A stretch of 64,000 nucleotides of DNA from an uncultured Alphaproteobacteria bacterium. GTDB lineage: Bacteria > Pseudomonadota > Alphaproteobacteria > Caulobacterales > Hyphomonadaceae. The notes below the pieces were generated by a model. It was not told the DNA's origin. It searched no databases and worked only from the letters and a program-made list of their open reading frames with translations. Of this stretch, positions 8,770-17,824 are shown piece after piece. Positions within the stretch are counted from its first letter, which is position 1; each line of letters starts with the position of its first letter. Both the position numbers and the translations under genes were made by a program. Location of the stretch: contig CAIKWZ010000026.1 in assembly GCA_903831255.1 (NCBI GenBank), positions 1 through 64,000 on the forward strand, given 5' to 3'.

Positions 8770-9669
8770 CTAGTGTTCGACATTCCGCCAGATACGACGA
8801 TAGGAGAGGTAGACGAGGAAGGCGAGGATTGCGAGGTAGCCCAGAACCGCCGCGCCCATCTTCTTTCTCGTTTCCATCTTCGGATCCGAGGCCCAGGCAA
8901 TATAGGTCGCCACGTCGGCGGCCATCTGCGGAATCGTCGACGCAGTCCCGTCGTCAAAAGTCACCTGGCCGTCACGGATCAGAGGGGCCGCCATCGCGAG
9001 AAACCCGCCAGGAGGCTTGTGACGCGGATCACCTGACCACTGCGCAGCCGTGTCGCCCGCCATATAGGCGTTATAATGCTGTCCCGGGCTCACGCTCAGG
9101 CCCTCCGGCGGCTCGTAGTAGCCGGTGAGAAGCGAATAAATGTAGGACGCCCCGCCGTGACGGGCTTTCGCCATGACCGACAGATCAGGCGGAAGCGCTC
9201 CGCCATTGAGCGCGCGGGCCGCCGGTTCATTCGCATAGGGAGACGGAAAACCATCCGACGTCTTGGCCGCAACCTGAACCGGATCCCCGGTCTCTGGATC
9301 GATCGACGGGAGCTGGATCTCAGCCGCGAGGGTTTTAACGATCGGATTGTCGTTCGGATTGGCATATTGCGGCTCGAAAAACGGTCCGCCGGGCTGAGCG
9401 AGATTCCGGAACGAGAGCAGCTTCATTCCATGGCAGGTGGAGCAGACCTCCCGATAGACCTTGTAACCCCTCTGAAGCTGGTTCTGGTCGAAAGAACCGA
9501 AATACCCCTCAAAGCTCCAGCCATCAGCCGGGGTTTTAAGCGAATGACCGCCCGAAGAATGAGCTTCCTTGGCGCCCGCCGCGGCGCCGTGATCCTGCGC
9601 GACGGCCGGAACCGCCTGAGCAAGAGCGAGAGCGGAGAGACCTGCGATGGCGAAATTGACGAGACGCAT
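8770..9669 (-). CDS. petC: cytochrome c1 of the bc1 complex
   Basis: Heme-c subunit of ubiquinol:cytochrome c reductase, periplasm-facing and membrane-anchored. 299 residues with a cleavable signal peptide (ALAQAVPAVA), the heme attachment motif CSTCHGM, family blocks ANDNPIVKTL-like (ANPNDNPIVKTLAAEI) and GGALPPDLSVMAKARHGG, and a C-terminal anchor helix (AAVLGYLAILAFLVYLSYRR). AAGGAG precedes the ATG at 9669. It is encoded separately from cytochrome b, as third gene of petABC. Confidence 0.97.
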   Translation of the reverse strand: MRLVNFAIAGLSALALAQAVPAVAQDHGAAAGAKEAHSSGGHSLKTPADGWSFEGYFGSFDQNQLQRGYKVYREVCSTCHGMKLLSFRNLAQPGGPFFEPQYANPNDNPIVKTLAAEIQLPSIDPETGDPVQVAAKTSDGFPSPYANEPAARALNGGALPPDLSVMAKARHGGASYIYSLLTGYYEPPEGLSVSPGQHYNAYMAGDTAAQWSGDPRHKPPGGFLAMAAPLIRDGQVTFDDGTASTIPQMAADVATYIAWASDPKMETRKKMGAAVLGYLAILAFLVYLSYRRIWRNVEH

Positions 9670-9680
9670 CTGGGATCTCC

Positions 9681-11126
9681 TTACTCGGCGGCCTGCGGAA
9701 CGGCGCCCGCCTCAGACTTCGTCCGACGGTGAACGCTGTCGGCGATCGAGGCCGGACGAGGCTTCGGCTTTTCGACAATGCCCAGCAACGGGAGCACCAC
9801 CAGGAAATAGAGGAAGTAATAGGCAGAGAGGCCCTGCGACAGCCAAAGCCACTTGAAGCCTGACGCTGAGACCTCGATGGAGGCGGCGGCCGTGGGCGGA
9901 AGAGACGACTGGAAAGCCTTCGCTTCACCGAAATCATCAAAGAGCCGGGCCTGAGCGACCCCATTGGTGTCCGAGTAGGAAACCGACAGCTTATCCTCAC
10001 GGAACTTGAAGATCAGATCGTCCGGATTGTTCGCCCCGCAGAAGCCAAGGCCGACAGCCGACAGCACGAAGAGCACGAACATCTGCTGTGCAATCGGCCT
10101 GTAGCGCATCGACCGCACCTTGGAGGTGTCAAGCCAGGGCAGAACAAACAGGATCAGGATCGCGCCAAACATCGCCAGGACGCCCAGAAGCTTCGCCGGG
10201 ATCGGGCCGACATCAAACGTGATCGCCCGGAGGATGGCGTAGAAGGGCAGCAGATACCATTCCGGCACGATATGGGCCGGGGTCTGAAGCGGATTAGCCT
10301 CGATCGAGTTGTCGGCATGGCCAAGAATGTTCGGGAAGTAGAACACAAAGGCCGCAAACAGCATGAGGAACAGCAGGATCGCGAAACCGTCCTTCACCGT
10401 GTAGTACGGGTGGAACGGAACCGTGTCTTTCTTCACTTCCTTGACCGAGACGCCCGTCGGATTGCCGTTTCCTGCGACATGGAGGGCCCACACGTGGAGA
10501 ACCACCACGCCCGCAATCACGAACGGCAGAAGATAGTGAAGTGAAAAGAACCGGTTGAGCGTGGGGTCGCCGATCGCCGGACCGCCCATGAGATAGGTCT
10601 TGATCGTCTCGCCAACCAGAGGGATCGCGCCCAGGAGGTTGGTGATAACCGCCGAGCCGTGGAACGACATCTGTCCCCAGGGAAGCACATAGCCCATGAA
10701 CGCTGTCGCGACCATCAGCAGGTAGATAACGCATCCCAGGATCCAGAGGACTTCACGCGGAGCCTTGTATGACCCGTAATAGAGACCACGGAACATATGG
10801 ATGTAGACCGCCAGGAAGAACATGGACGCGCCGTTGGCGTGGATGAAGCGGATCAGCCAGCCATAGTCGACATCTCGCATGATCCGCTCGACGCTGGCGA
10901 AGGCCTGATCGGTCGATGCGACATAGTGCATCGCCAGGACAACGCCCGTAAGGATCTGCGTGACAAGACAGATCGCGAGAATACCGCCGAAGGTCCACCA
11001 GTAGTTCAGGTTCTTAGGCGTCGGGAAGTCGACGAAGCTGTCATAGGCGAGGCGCGCGATCGGCAGCCTCGCATCAAGCCAGCGCGTGAAGCCCGATTTG
11101 GGTTCGTAGGTCGATGGTCCGCTCAC
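9681..11126 (-). CDS. petB: cytochrome b of the bc1 complex
   Basis: 481 residues from GTG 11126 (AAGGGGG upstream). Eight-helix di-heme subunit carrying the Qo and Qi sites: [20 protein letters not shown], the [13 protein letters not shown] heme-His region, [20 protein letters not shown] and PEWY (Qo PEWY motif). It is longer than the usual 400-440 residues because about 55 residues (from [10 protein letters not shown] to about SGFKWLW, DNA about 9850-10030) are inserted between the last two core helices. A hydrophilic tail follows ([16 protein letters not shown]). It sits between petA and petC. Confidence 0.96.
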   Translation of the reverse strand: MSGPSTYEPKSGFTRWLDARLPIARLAYDSFVDFPTPKNLNYWWTFGGILAICLVTQILTGVVLAMHYVASTDQAFASVERIMRDVDYGWLIRFIHANGASMFFLAVYIHMFRGLYYGSYKAPREVLWILGCVIYLLMVATAFMGYVLPWGQMSFHGSAVITNLLGAIPLVGETIKTYLMGGPAIGDPTLNRFFSLHYLLPFVIAGVVVLHVWALHVAGNGNPTGVSVKEVKKDTVPFHPYYTVKDGFAILLFLMLFAAFVFYFPNILGHADNSIEANPLQTPAHIVPEWYLLPFYAILRAITFDVGPIPAKLLGVLAMFGAILILFVLPWLDTSKVRSMRYRPIAQQMFVLFVLSAVGLGFCGANNPDDLIFKFREDKLSVSYSDTNGVAQARLFDDFGEAKAFQSSLPPTAAASIEVSASGFKWLWLSQGLSAYYFLYFLVVLPLLGIVEKPKPRPASIADSVHRRTKSEAGAVPQAAE

Positions 11127-11138
11127 GAGCCAGCCCCC

Positions 11139-11720
11139 TTAAAGCGAAATCTTGATGATCGAATCGGACGTGTACTCGTACTTGGGAACCGGCAGGTTCA
11201 GGGGCGCAGGCCCTTTCCGGATCCGACCCGACGTGTCGTAGTGAGACCCATGACACGGGCAGTACCACCCGCCGAAATCGCCCAGTGTTCCCTGGGCCGG
11301 CCCCACAGGAACGCATCCAAGATGCGTGCAGGACCCTGAAGTCACGAGAATAGCGGGATTGCGGGTTCCGTCGGCCTTGGGCTGCAGACGGTCGTCATCC
11401 GTCTGGGGGTCCCGAAGTGTGGAGACATCGACATTACGGGCGTCCTGGATCTCAGCATCCGTTCGGTGACGCACGAAGAAGGGCATTCCCCCGATCAGGA
11501 TCCGGATTTCCCCTCCAAGCGGAACCTTGGACACATCCACTTCCGTGCTTGAGAGGGCGCGCGTGTCCGCCGCCGGGCCAAGCTGCTGCAAAAAGGGCCA
11601 CGCCAGAGCGGCCGCTCCCCCGCCTGCGACGGTTACCGCCGCAATGTGAATGAAATCCCGCCGGGTCTCACCGGCGTGCGCCCCGCCCGCTGACTGGCTG
11701 TCTGAACCGTGTTCCGCCAC
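11139..11720 (-). CDS. petA: Rieske iron-sulfur subunit of the bc1 complex
   Basis: 193 residues from GTG 11720, placed five bases after GGGAGAG. Extension to 12008 is not supported and would run through trmL. The N terminus is a Tat-type, uncleaved signal anchor ([20 protein letters not shown]). The 2Fe-2S ligands are in CTHLGC and CPCHGS, with the Cys pair for the stabilising disulfide present. It is the first gene of petABC; its start is 111 bp from the divergent trmL start, so the operon promoter must lie in that gap. Confidence 0.96.
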   Translation of the reverse strand: MAEHGSDSQSAGGAHAGETRRDFIHIAAVTVAGGGAAALAWPFLQQLGPAADTRALSSTEVDVSKVPLGGEIRILIGGMPFFVRHRTDAEIQDARNVDVSTLRDPQTDDDRLQPKADGTRNPAILVTSGSCTHLGCVPVGPAQGTLGDFGGWYCPCHGSHYDTSGRIRKGPAPLNLPVPKYEYTSDSIIKISL

Positions 11721-11831
11721 GCGACTCTCCCATGGTATTCGGAGCTTTGTGCGCCATACATAACGGGCCGAGCCGCAGCTCGCGCGTGGCTTGATGTCGC
11801 AAGAGGCTCCCACCCGGGGAAAGGCTGTAAA

Positions 11832-12284
11832 GTGCGCTTGGGATTCTATCAACCCGACATAGCCCAAAATCTGGGCGCCTCGATGCGGCTGGGGGCCTGC
11901 CTGGGGGCGGAGATCGACATCATCGAACCGTGCGGATTCCCTCTGACCGACCGTGCGCTGAGACGCACGGCGATGGACTATGCCGACCTCTGCCGATGGA
12001 AGCGCCATGACAGCTGGTCAGCCTTCCTCCAGGCCCCCGAAAGGACGGATGGGCGGCTTATCCTGTTCAGCACGCGCGCCGCCCTTCCCCTTCGAGACTT
12101 TGCCTTCGAGGCGGGAGACACGCTCCTGTTCGGGAGGGAATCGGCCGGGGTCCCCGATGAAGTTCACGAGGCGTGCGCCGCGCGGCTTTTCATTCCTCTA
12201 CGTCAGGGCGCGAGATCGCTGAACGTCGCCATGGCCGCTGCGATAGCCCTCTGGGAGGCTCAGCAATCCGTTCAGGGCCGTTAA
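11832..12284 (+). CDS. trmL: tRNA (cytidine/uridine-34 2'-O)-methyltransferase
   Basis: SPOUT-fold enzyme that methylates the wobble ribose of certain leucine tRNAs. 150 residues from GTG 11832 (GGGGAAAGG upstream), matching the usual length; the longer in-frame reading from 11709 would cover the divergent petA start. Seen: [18 protein letters not shown], the knot region [14 protein letters not shown] and [15 protein letters not shown]. It is convergent with the lipoprotein at 12281, with stops overlapping by 4 bp. Confidence 0.94.
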   Translation: MRLGFYQPDIAQNLGASMRLGACLGAEIDIIEPCGFPLTDRALRRTAMDYADLCRWKRHDSWSAFLQAPERTDGRLILFSTRAALPLRDFAFEAGDTLLFGRESAGVPDEVHEACAARLFIPLRQGARSLNVAMAAAIALWEAQQSVQGR

Positions 12285-12613
12285 CTGAGATTGCAGGCCT
12301 CAACCGCTGCAGCTGCGAACGGGGCCACCGAGAATTGCTGCTCCATGGTGAGCTTGCGCATCGCCTCATCGGCTTCGTCGTCTTTACCTTCGGCCGCCAG
12401 CGCCATGGCGGCGAGAACCTCTTTATCGAGCGTGGCTTCAGCCTGATCGGCCATGCACCGACAAGCCTCTTCAGTGTTGCCGTCTTTAACGCACTGGGAC
12501 ACCAGCACGGTCCGCTCAGGCGGCTCTGGCTTGGCGCAGGCGGACAGGATGACCGGGCAACAGGCCAGAACCGCCGCACCGAAAAAACCCCAACCTTTGG
12601 AATGGCGTTTCAT
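12281..12613 (-). CDS. small hypothetical lipoprotein
   Basis: 110 residues from ATG 12613 with a strong GGAGG upstream. Signal peptide with lipobox LSAC (residues about 23-26), then a helical 80-residue mature part rich in Glu/Asp/Ala with three further Cys (VSQCVKDG, EACRCMADQAE, EACNLS). No family recognised. The ORF can be extended to 12805 but the extension overlaps the divergent hemF and has no ribosome-binding site. Confidence 0.8.
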   Translation of the reverse strand: MKRHSKGWGFFGAAVLACCPVILSACAKPEPPERTVLVSQCVKDGNTEEACRCMADQAEATLDKEVLAAMALAAEGKDDEADEAMRKLTMEQQFSVAPFAAAAVEACNLS

Positions 12614-12741
12614 AACCGACCTCCGACTTTGAAGGACCCTAGATCGGAAAACCGTAACGAGAAAGCGTTGCGTTGATCCTGAACAGGGGAGCGACGACCT
12701 GTCTCTGGACGAAGGTCGGTCCGAAGCCGTACCCAAATGCG

Positions 12742-13644
12742 ATGACAAGCCCCGAACCCCTTGACCAAGTTGTCCTGTCGTCCCGCAAGGATAGCGCGAG
12801 GGCATGGTTTTCGGACCTGCAGGACCGCATTATTGCGGAATTCGAGCAGCTTGAGGACGAAGCCCGACCGCCGCTGTATTCGGGCCAGCCTGGTCGCTTC
12901 GAACGAACCCCATGGAAACGGGGGGCGACGGGCGAGGACCTCGGCGGCGGAGTGATGGCGCTCATGAAGGGCCGGCTCTTCGAGAAAGTGGGCGTGCACG
13001 TCTCGTGCGTCTACGGGACCTTCACCCCGGAATTCGCATCCTCCATCCCCGGCGCGGACCGCTCAGGCGGACGGTTCTGGGCCAGCGGAATATCCCTGAT
13101 CGCCCACATGACATCCCCCCGGGTGCCGGCGGTCCATATGAACACCCGCATGCTGGTCACTGCAGACACTTGGTTTGGCGGCGGCGCCGACCTCACACCG
13201 CTGCTCGAGACGCAGCGCGTCGGCCCCACCGCGGATTCTGAAGAATTTCATGCAGCGATGAAACGAGCCTGCGAGGGGCGACGCGGACCCGACTATCCGG
13301 CGTTCAGAAAACACTGCGACGAGTACTTTCACCTACCCCACAGGAATGAGCCTCGTGGGGTCGGCGGCATCTTCTACGATCGCTACAATTCGGGCGACTG
13401 GGATGAGGATTTCGGCTTCACGCGCGATGTGGGAATGTCTTTTCTGGAGGCCTACCCTCGTATCGTCAGACGGCGAATGGAGGAGGCCTGGACACCCGAA
13501 GAGCGAGACGAACAGCTCATCCGGAGGGGCCGGTATGTGGAATTCAACCTGCTCTATGACCGTGGAACGACCTTCGGCCTGAAGACCGGCGGGAATGTCG
13601 CAAGCATTCTCTCATCCATGCCTCCCCTCGTGAAATGGCCCTGA
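12742..13644 (+). CDS. hemF: oxygen-dependent coproporphyrinogen III oxidase
   Basis: Aerobic decarboxylation of coproporphyrinogen III in heme synthesis. 300 residues from ATG 12742. Family blocks: [61 protein letters not shown], the active-site region [26 protein letters not shown], and the C-terminal [24 protein letters not shown] heme enzyme close to the bc1 genes fits, but it is on its own transcript. A run of nine C lies just after the stop (13665-13673). Confidence 0.97.
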   Translation: MTSPEPLDQVVLSSRKDSARAWFSDLQDRIIAEFEQLEDEARPPLYSGQPGRFERTPWKRGATGEDLGGGVMALMKGRLFEKVGVHVSCVYGTFTPEFASSIPGADRSGGRFWASGISLIAHMTSPRVPAVHMNTRMLVTADTWFGGGADLTPLLETQRVGPTADSEEFHAAMKRACEGRRGPDYPAFRKHCDEYFHLPHRNEPRGVGGIFYDRYNSGDWDEDFGFTRDVGMSFLEAYPRIVRRRMEEAWTPEERDEQLIRRGRYVEFNLLYDRGTTFGLKTGGNVASILSSMPPLVKWP

Positions 13645-13775
13645 GCTCGGACAGCCGCCTCCCTCCCCCCCCCAGGCCTTGCGGCACGTCAATTGCATCA
13701 GCCCAAACCGACGGATAGTCGGCGGCGTCGTCTGGTCGGGACGAACGATCGTGGTCAGGTTGAGGCAGTGGGGTT

Positions 13776-14981
13776 ATGGCTCAGATCGGCGCTCAAGAGT
13801 GGCTGGCTCTCCTGCGTGTCCTGGCAAGTCGGCGCCTCACCCGATTTGGAGACACTCCCGGTGAGCTCGACCGCTTCGAGGCGAAACTCTGCGGGCAGTT
13901 CGATGTCGCGCACGCCCTGACGGTTAACAGCGGAACCAGCGCTCTGATCTGCGCACTGGCGGCGGCCGGCATAGGCCCTGGCGACGAAGTCATCGTCCCG
14001 GCGTACACGTGGATGTCAACCGCCGCAGCGCCCATTCACCTCGGCGCGGTTCCGATCTTTGCAGAAATCAACGACACCCTCACAATCGACCCAGCTGACA
14101 TCGAACGCAGGATAACGCCCTGGACGCGTGCGATCATGCCGGTGCACATGATCAACACACCATGCGACATGGAGGCGATCCTTCGCATCGCCCGTCGCCA
14201 TCGTCTGCTCGTCATTGAAGACGCCTGTCAGGCTGTCGGGGTACGCTATCGCGACAGGCGCTGCGGAGCCATGGGCGACCTCGGCGCCTTCAGCTGCAAC
14301 CAGTTCAAGAACATCACTTCAGGCGAAGGAGGGGCGGTCCTCGCGAAAGACGCCCGACTGTTCGAACGCGCCCGAAACTATCATGACGTCGGCGCCTTTA
14401 TCAGAGGTCATCAGCCTCTGACCGACGAACCCGCCTTTGTGGGACAGAACTACAGGGTCAGCGAATTGGTCGGCGCCATGCTGAGCGTGCAGCTTGACCG
14501 CCTAGAGAAGAGCATGATCCGCCTCGCGCATCGGCGCCGCCTCGCCGCGACATGGCTGCAAGACCTCCCGGGACTGACAATCGCCCCTCACAACGATCCT
14601 GCCCAGGCTGTTTCCTTGTGTGTGCAGACAGACAGCAGGCGCGCAAGGCAGGCTCTGGAGGAAACGCCGGGCATCTATCCTCTGAGCGACAACTCCAAGC
14701 ACATCTACACCAACTGGACGCCGATTCTGAACCAGGTGACCGTTCATCCCGGTCTCAATCCATGGGCCCGCGCGCATCGTGAAATCGTCTATTCGGCTGA
14801 TATGTGTCCCCGAACGCTCTCCATCCTGGAGCGAACCTACCGCATCGACCTGAGCACCCGTTTGCCGACACCGCTGCTTGTCAGACGAATGAAGAAATTA
14901 GCTTCCACACTGAGAGGCCACGAAGCGGGCGGCGCGAAGGAACGCTGGGCGACGGCCGAACCGGCCCGGCCGCTCTCCTGA
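13776..14981 (+). CDS. DegT/DnrJ/EryC1/StrS-family PLP aminotransferase
   Basis: 401 residues from ATG 13776 (GAGG about ten bases upstream). Fold type I PLP enzyme of the sugar-aminotransferase family: FEAKLCGQFDVAHALTVNSGTSAL, GPGDEVIVPAYTWMS, VIEDACQAVG (PLP-Asp), and Lys178 in FSCNQFKNITSGEGG as the Schiff-base lysine. Members make amino sugars for surface polysaccharides or antibiotics. No other sugar genes surround it (hemF on one side, the CCA enzyme on the other), so its substrate is open. The stop lies 3 bp from the convergent gene's stop. Confidence 0.9.
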   Translation: MAQIGAQEWLALLRVLASRRLTRFGDTPGELDRFEAKLCGQFDVAHALTVNSGTSALICALAAAGIGPGDEVIVPAYTWMSTAAAPIHLGAVPIFAEINDTLTIDPADIERRITPWTRAIMPVHMINTPCDMEAILRIARRHRLLVIEDACQAVGVRYRDRRCGAMGDLGAFSCNQFKNITSGEGGAVLAKDARLFERARNYHDVGAFIRGHQPLTDEPAFVGQNYRVSELVGAMLSVQLDRLEKSMIRLAHRRRLAATWLQDLPGLTIAPHNDPAQAVSLCVQTDSRRARQALEETPGIYPLSDNSKHIYTNWTPILNQVTVHPGLNPWARAHREIVYSADMCPRTLSILERTYRIDLSTRLPTPLLVRRMKKLASTLRGHEAGGAKERWATAEPARPLS

Positions 14982-14984
14982 TCA

Positions 14985-16205
14985 TCAGGACGAAACGTCA
15001 GGACACTGGGACAGCAGGGCCTTTCGCGACAGCTCGAACCCGCTCGCAATCCACGCGTCCTCCAGACGCCTCAGGGTTTGGCCAAACACAGGGCCGGGTG
15101 GAAATCCCAGCCCGAGTAGATCCTCGCCCGTCACCGGAAAAACTGGCCGCCGCCATGTCGCCGCCTTTGAAAAGCGACCCTCGATCACAACGCCGCCAGC
15201 TCCCCGGGACATGAGGACGGCGAGCCGGTCGCAAAAGGTCTCAGCGCCCAGTCTGTACAGGGCCGCCGGATCGCCATCCGGGTCGGCCAAGCGGAAATCC
15301 TGATCAGACCCGCACGCGGCCTCCAGACGGGTCCGCTCGCGAACGGAGAGGCGCAGACGAGCGCTGAACGTCCGGCCCCTGTCAGCGGAAGGGGCGATCA
15401 GCACCGCGAGACGACGCAACGGATCCGGAGACTGTCCAAGGAGATGTTCCGCGTGGATCCATGCCGTCAGGGGCTGAACGGAATGAAACTCAGGAAAAAC
15501 CCACCCGGTCGTCCCGCTCGCCTCCATCGCCTCGAGCGCCGCAAGACAGGATGGAGCTGACAGCAGTTTTCGCGTCTCCATCCAGATCCGCTCTGCGGAA
15601 ATTCGTGAAAGCCCTTCCTTGAGGCGTCCGCATGCGCGCAGACCCGCCTCATCCGGGGCGCCGTCCCCATACCATGCGTGAAACCTGAAAAATCTCAGGA
15701 TCCGAAGATAGTCTTCGCGGATTCGATCCTCAGGGGTCCCGACAAAGACAACCCGCCGGTTCCGGACATCCTCAAGCCCGCCTCCTGTCGGATCAAAGAC
15801 GGTCCCGTCAGGATCCGCATAAAGGGCGTTCATCCGGAAGTCGCGGCGATAGGCGTCTTCAATCCAGTCCTCGGTGAAGGCGACCGTCGCCCGTCGTCCG
15901 TCCGTTTCCACGTCGCGCCGCAGAGTTGTCACCTCAAACGGCCGATGGTCTGCGACGAGCGTCAGGGTCCCATGCTCCACCCCCGTCTCGTGCACCGCCA
16001 GACCGGCCGCGCGCGCGGCGTTCGCCACATCCGCCGGCGGCAACTGTGTTGCGAGGTCGATGTCCGAGATCGGAAGTCCCAGAAGAGCGTTGCGGACACA
16101 GCCCCCCACAAACCTGACGCCGCCCGGACGCTGCGCCTCGAGAGCCGTTATCACGCGACGAACGGCAGGGTCGCGAAGCCACTCCTCGGAGGCGATCGAG
16201 GTCAT
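14985..16205 (-). CDS. cca: CCA tRNA nucleotidyltransferase / poly(A) polymerase family
   Basis: Class II nucleotidyltransferase that adds or repairs the 3' CCA of tRNAs. 406 residues, normal for the alphaproteobacterial form. Seen: GGCVRNALLGLPISDIDLAT (nucleotide-binding GG and metal DxD), RRDFRMNALYADPDG (RRD and the conserved FTxNA-like block), DPTGGGLEDVRNRRVVFVG and EDYLRILRFFRFHAWYG. Its ATG overlaps the preceding gene's stop by 4 bp, so it is coupled in the DUF1285-NUDIX-DUF6111-like-CCA operon. Confidence 0.95.
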   Translation of the reverse strand: MTSIASEEWLRDPAVRRVITALEAQRPGGVRFVGGCVRNALLGLPISDIDLATQLPPADVANAARAAGLAVHETGVEHGTLTLVADHRPFEVTTLRRDVETDGRRATVAFTEDWIEDAYRRDFRMNALYADPDGTVFDPTGGGLEDVRNRRVVFVGTPEDRIREDYLRILRFFRFHAWYGDGAPDEAGLRACGRLKEGLSRISAERIWMETRKLLSAPSCLAALEAMEASGTTGWVFPEFHSVQPLTAWIHAEHLLGQSPDPLRRLAVLIAPSADRGRTFSARLRLSVRERTRLEAACGSDQDFRLADPDGDPAALYRLGAETFCDRLAVLMSRGAGGVVIEGRFSKAATWRRPVFPVTGEDLLGLGFPPGPVFGQTLRRLEDAWIASGFELSRKALLSQCPDVSS

Positions 16206-16540
16206 GGGTCAGGCGTCTGGTTCCGCGGCGCGACCGGGGGCGCTGCGGGAGGGGTCGGATCGCGCGCTGGCGGTCTGGCGAGAGCACAATCGACCATGCG
16301 CGCAGGGATGGTCACGCCGTTCTCATAACGTTGCGCCTGATAGCACAGCCCTTTGTTCGAGGGCTGGAGCAGCGGGAACAGGATCAACGCCGCCACGGCC
16401 AGACCGAAGCCGATCGCGACCAGTCGTTTGACCGGCCACCGGTCGGCGATCCGGAGGTTCGGAGATATCGCCCGGAACACAAAAAAGGCCCCAAAAGGCA
16501 ATAAAAACAGGAAGACCTCGAGCAGTATTCGCTGCGCCAT
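16202..16540 (-). CDS. small membrane protein, DUF6111-like
   Basis: 112 residues with two transmembrane helices (LLEVFLFLLPFGAFFVFRAI and LVAIGFGLAVAALILFPLL) and a Pro-rich tail. The middle ENGVTIPARMVDC resembles the block (GxxxPAxxxDG-like) seen in small DUF6111 proteins encoded beside CCA enzymes in this class; the family assignment is by recollection of layout and is tentative. It is coupled to cca by a 4-bp overlap and lies 3 bp after the NUDIX gene. Confidence 0.8.
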   Translation of the reverse strand: MAQRILLEVFLFLLPFGAFFVFRAISPNLRIADRWPVKRLVAIGFGLAVAALILFPLLQPSNKGLCYQAQRYENGVTIPARMVDCALARPPARDPTPPAAPPVAPRNQTPDP

Positions 16541-16543
16541 TCC

Positions 16544-17179
16544 TCAGCCGCTCCCCTCTTCGCCATACAGGCGATCGTAGACCGAGCGGATCATACCCGC
16601 GGTCGCTCCCCAGATATACCGACCATTATGCGGCATCGCGTAAAAGGCTCTCGCAATCCCGTTATAAGTCCGCTCATGCCTCTGGTGATTTGACGGCGTC
16701 ATCAGGAACGACAGCGGGGTCTCGAAGACATCCGCCACCTCGGACGGGTCGATGCGCGCCTCGAACGGCATCAGACGGGCGATAAAGACAGAGACCATGA
16801 ACCCGGACGAAGTGAGATAGGGGTCGACCTGCCCCAGAACCTCGACATCCGAGGAGAGACCGACCTCCTCACGAGCCTCCCGCAAGGCCGCCTGAAGGGG
16901 AGAGGCGTCTTCCGGATCGATACGCCCGCCTGGAAAGGCGACCTGCCCGGCATGACGGCTCATCGTTTCGGGGCGCAGGGTCAGCAAAACTCCATAATCA
17001 TCACCGCGATCGACAAGCCCCATGAGCACAGCCGCGCGCCTGTAGGGCGCATCCAGGTTCGGCTTAGGTTCGGCAGACAGATCGAAATCCGACCGCAGCG
17101 GCCGCTCGAGATGAGAATGAGCAGGCTCCAGGCGGCCGCGAACCCGTCGGTCAAAATCCTCCCGCGTCGAATAGGTCAT
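16544..17179 (-). CDS. NUDIX hydrolase, coenzyme A pyrophosphatase type
   Basis: Predicted to split CoA and derivatives into 4'-phosphopantetheine and 3',5'-ADP. 211 residues. The CoA-specific block VLLTLRPETMSRHAGQVAFP precedes the NUDIX box (GGRIDPEDASPLQAALREAR, then EEVGL), with the REAREEVG catalytic helix intact. The C-terminal region contains the usual WGATAGMIR. The start ATG 17179 follows the DUF1285 gene by 9 bp; it is the second gene of the operon. Confidence 0.94.
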   Translation of the reverse strand: MTYSTREDFDRRVRGRLEPAHSHLERPLRSDFDLSAEPKPNLDAPYRRAAVLMGLVDRGDDYGVLLTLRPETMSRHAGQVAFPGGRIDPEDASPLQAALREAREEVGLSSDVEVLGQVDPYLTSSGFMVSVFIARLMPFEARIDPSEVADVFETPLSFLMTPSNHQRHERTYNGIARAFYAMPHNGRYIWGATAGMIRSVYDRLYGEEGSG

Positions 17180-17188
17180 GCGCCCACC

Positions 17189-17776
17189 CTACTCACAGGG
17201 TCCGAGCGAATAGGTCCGCCCGCAGGAGCGCACCACCAAATCGCGACCTTCAGCACCCGGTTCAGACCATGACACGAGGTCATAATAAGGCGGTCGCGCC
17301 AGACGCGCCTCAAGCCCGCCCCGGATCCGAACATAGGTTGACGGCTCCCCTGTCGCGGGATCGTGAAGAACGCGAAGAGGGTGCTCATCGTTCACAACAA
17401 CGACGTCTCCTACATTGGTCGTCACAAGGATCGCAGGCCCATCTTCGCCCATGGAGCGATCTGCGCGGACCCCCACAAAAGGCGCGTCTTCCACCCGAAT
17501 CACCACCTTTTCATGAGGAGTGACAAGATAGTAGCCGTCCTCATCCCGGCGAAGTATTGAAGAGAAGAGACGCACCAGGGCCTCCCGGCTGAATCGCACC
17601 CCGTCCTGCCACCACGACCCGTCCCGTCGGATTTCGAGGCCGATATCCCCGCAACCGACCGGGTTCCATAAATGCACGGGAGGTGGGGATCGGGGCTTTC
17701 CCAAACCCGCTTCCGCCTGCAAGGTGGCGATCAGGTCCGACAGCGTATCGGCTTTCGGGGCGTCAGGATTCGGCAT
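17189..17776 (-). CDS. DUF1285 family protein
   Basis: 195 residues from ATG 17776 (GGAG seven bases upstream); an ATG at 17809 adds 11 residues without a good ribosome-binding site. Matches the DUF1285 pattern: GDIGLEIRRDGSWWQDGV, REALVRLFSSILRRDEDGYYLVTP, VEDAPFVGV and a late FVTNVGD-like TTNVGDVVVV. The family is conserved in Alphaproteobacteria beside the NUDIX and CCA genes but lacks a defined activity. An ORF in this frame continues to 18739, but that part lies antisense to moxR and is spurious. Confidence 0.9.
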   Translation of the reverse strand: MPNPDAPKADTLSDLIATLQAEAGLGKPRSPPPVHLWNPVGCGDIGLEIRRDGSWWQDGVRFSREALVRLFSSILRRDEDGYYLVTPHEKVVIRVEDAPFVGVRADRSMGEDGPAILVTTNVGDVVVVNDEHPLRVLHDPATGEPSTYVRIRGGLEARLARPPYYDLVSWSEPGAEGRDLVVRSCGRTYSLGPCE

Positions 17777-17824
17777 GGGCGGCTCCGATGGCGGACTGTC
17801 CTCAGACATAGGTAAAGCGACAGA

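Noticed and set aside
13665-13673. Run of nine C after hemF, considered as a phase-variable tract
   Set aside because: It lies outside the gene, about 20 bp after the stop, and is 100 bp from the next start; no frame depends on it.
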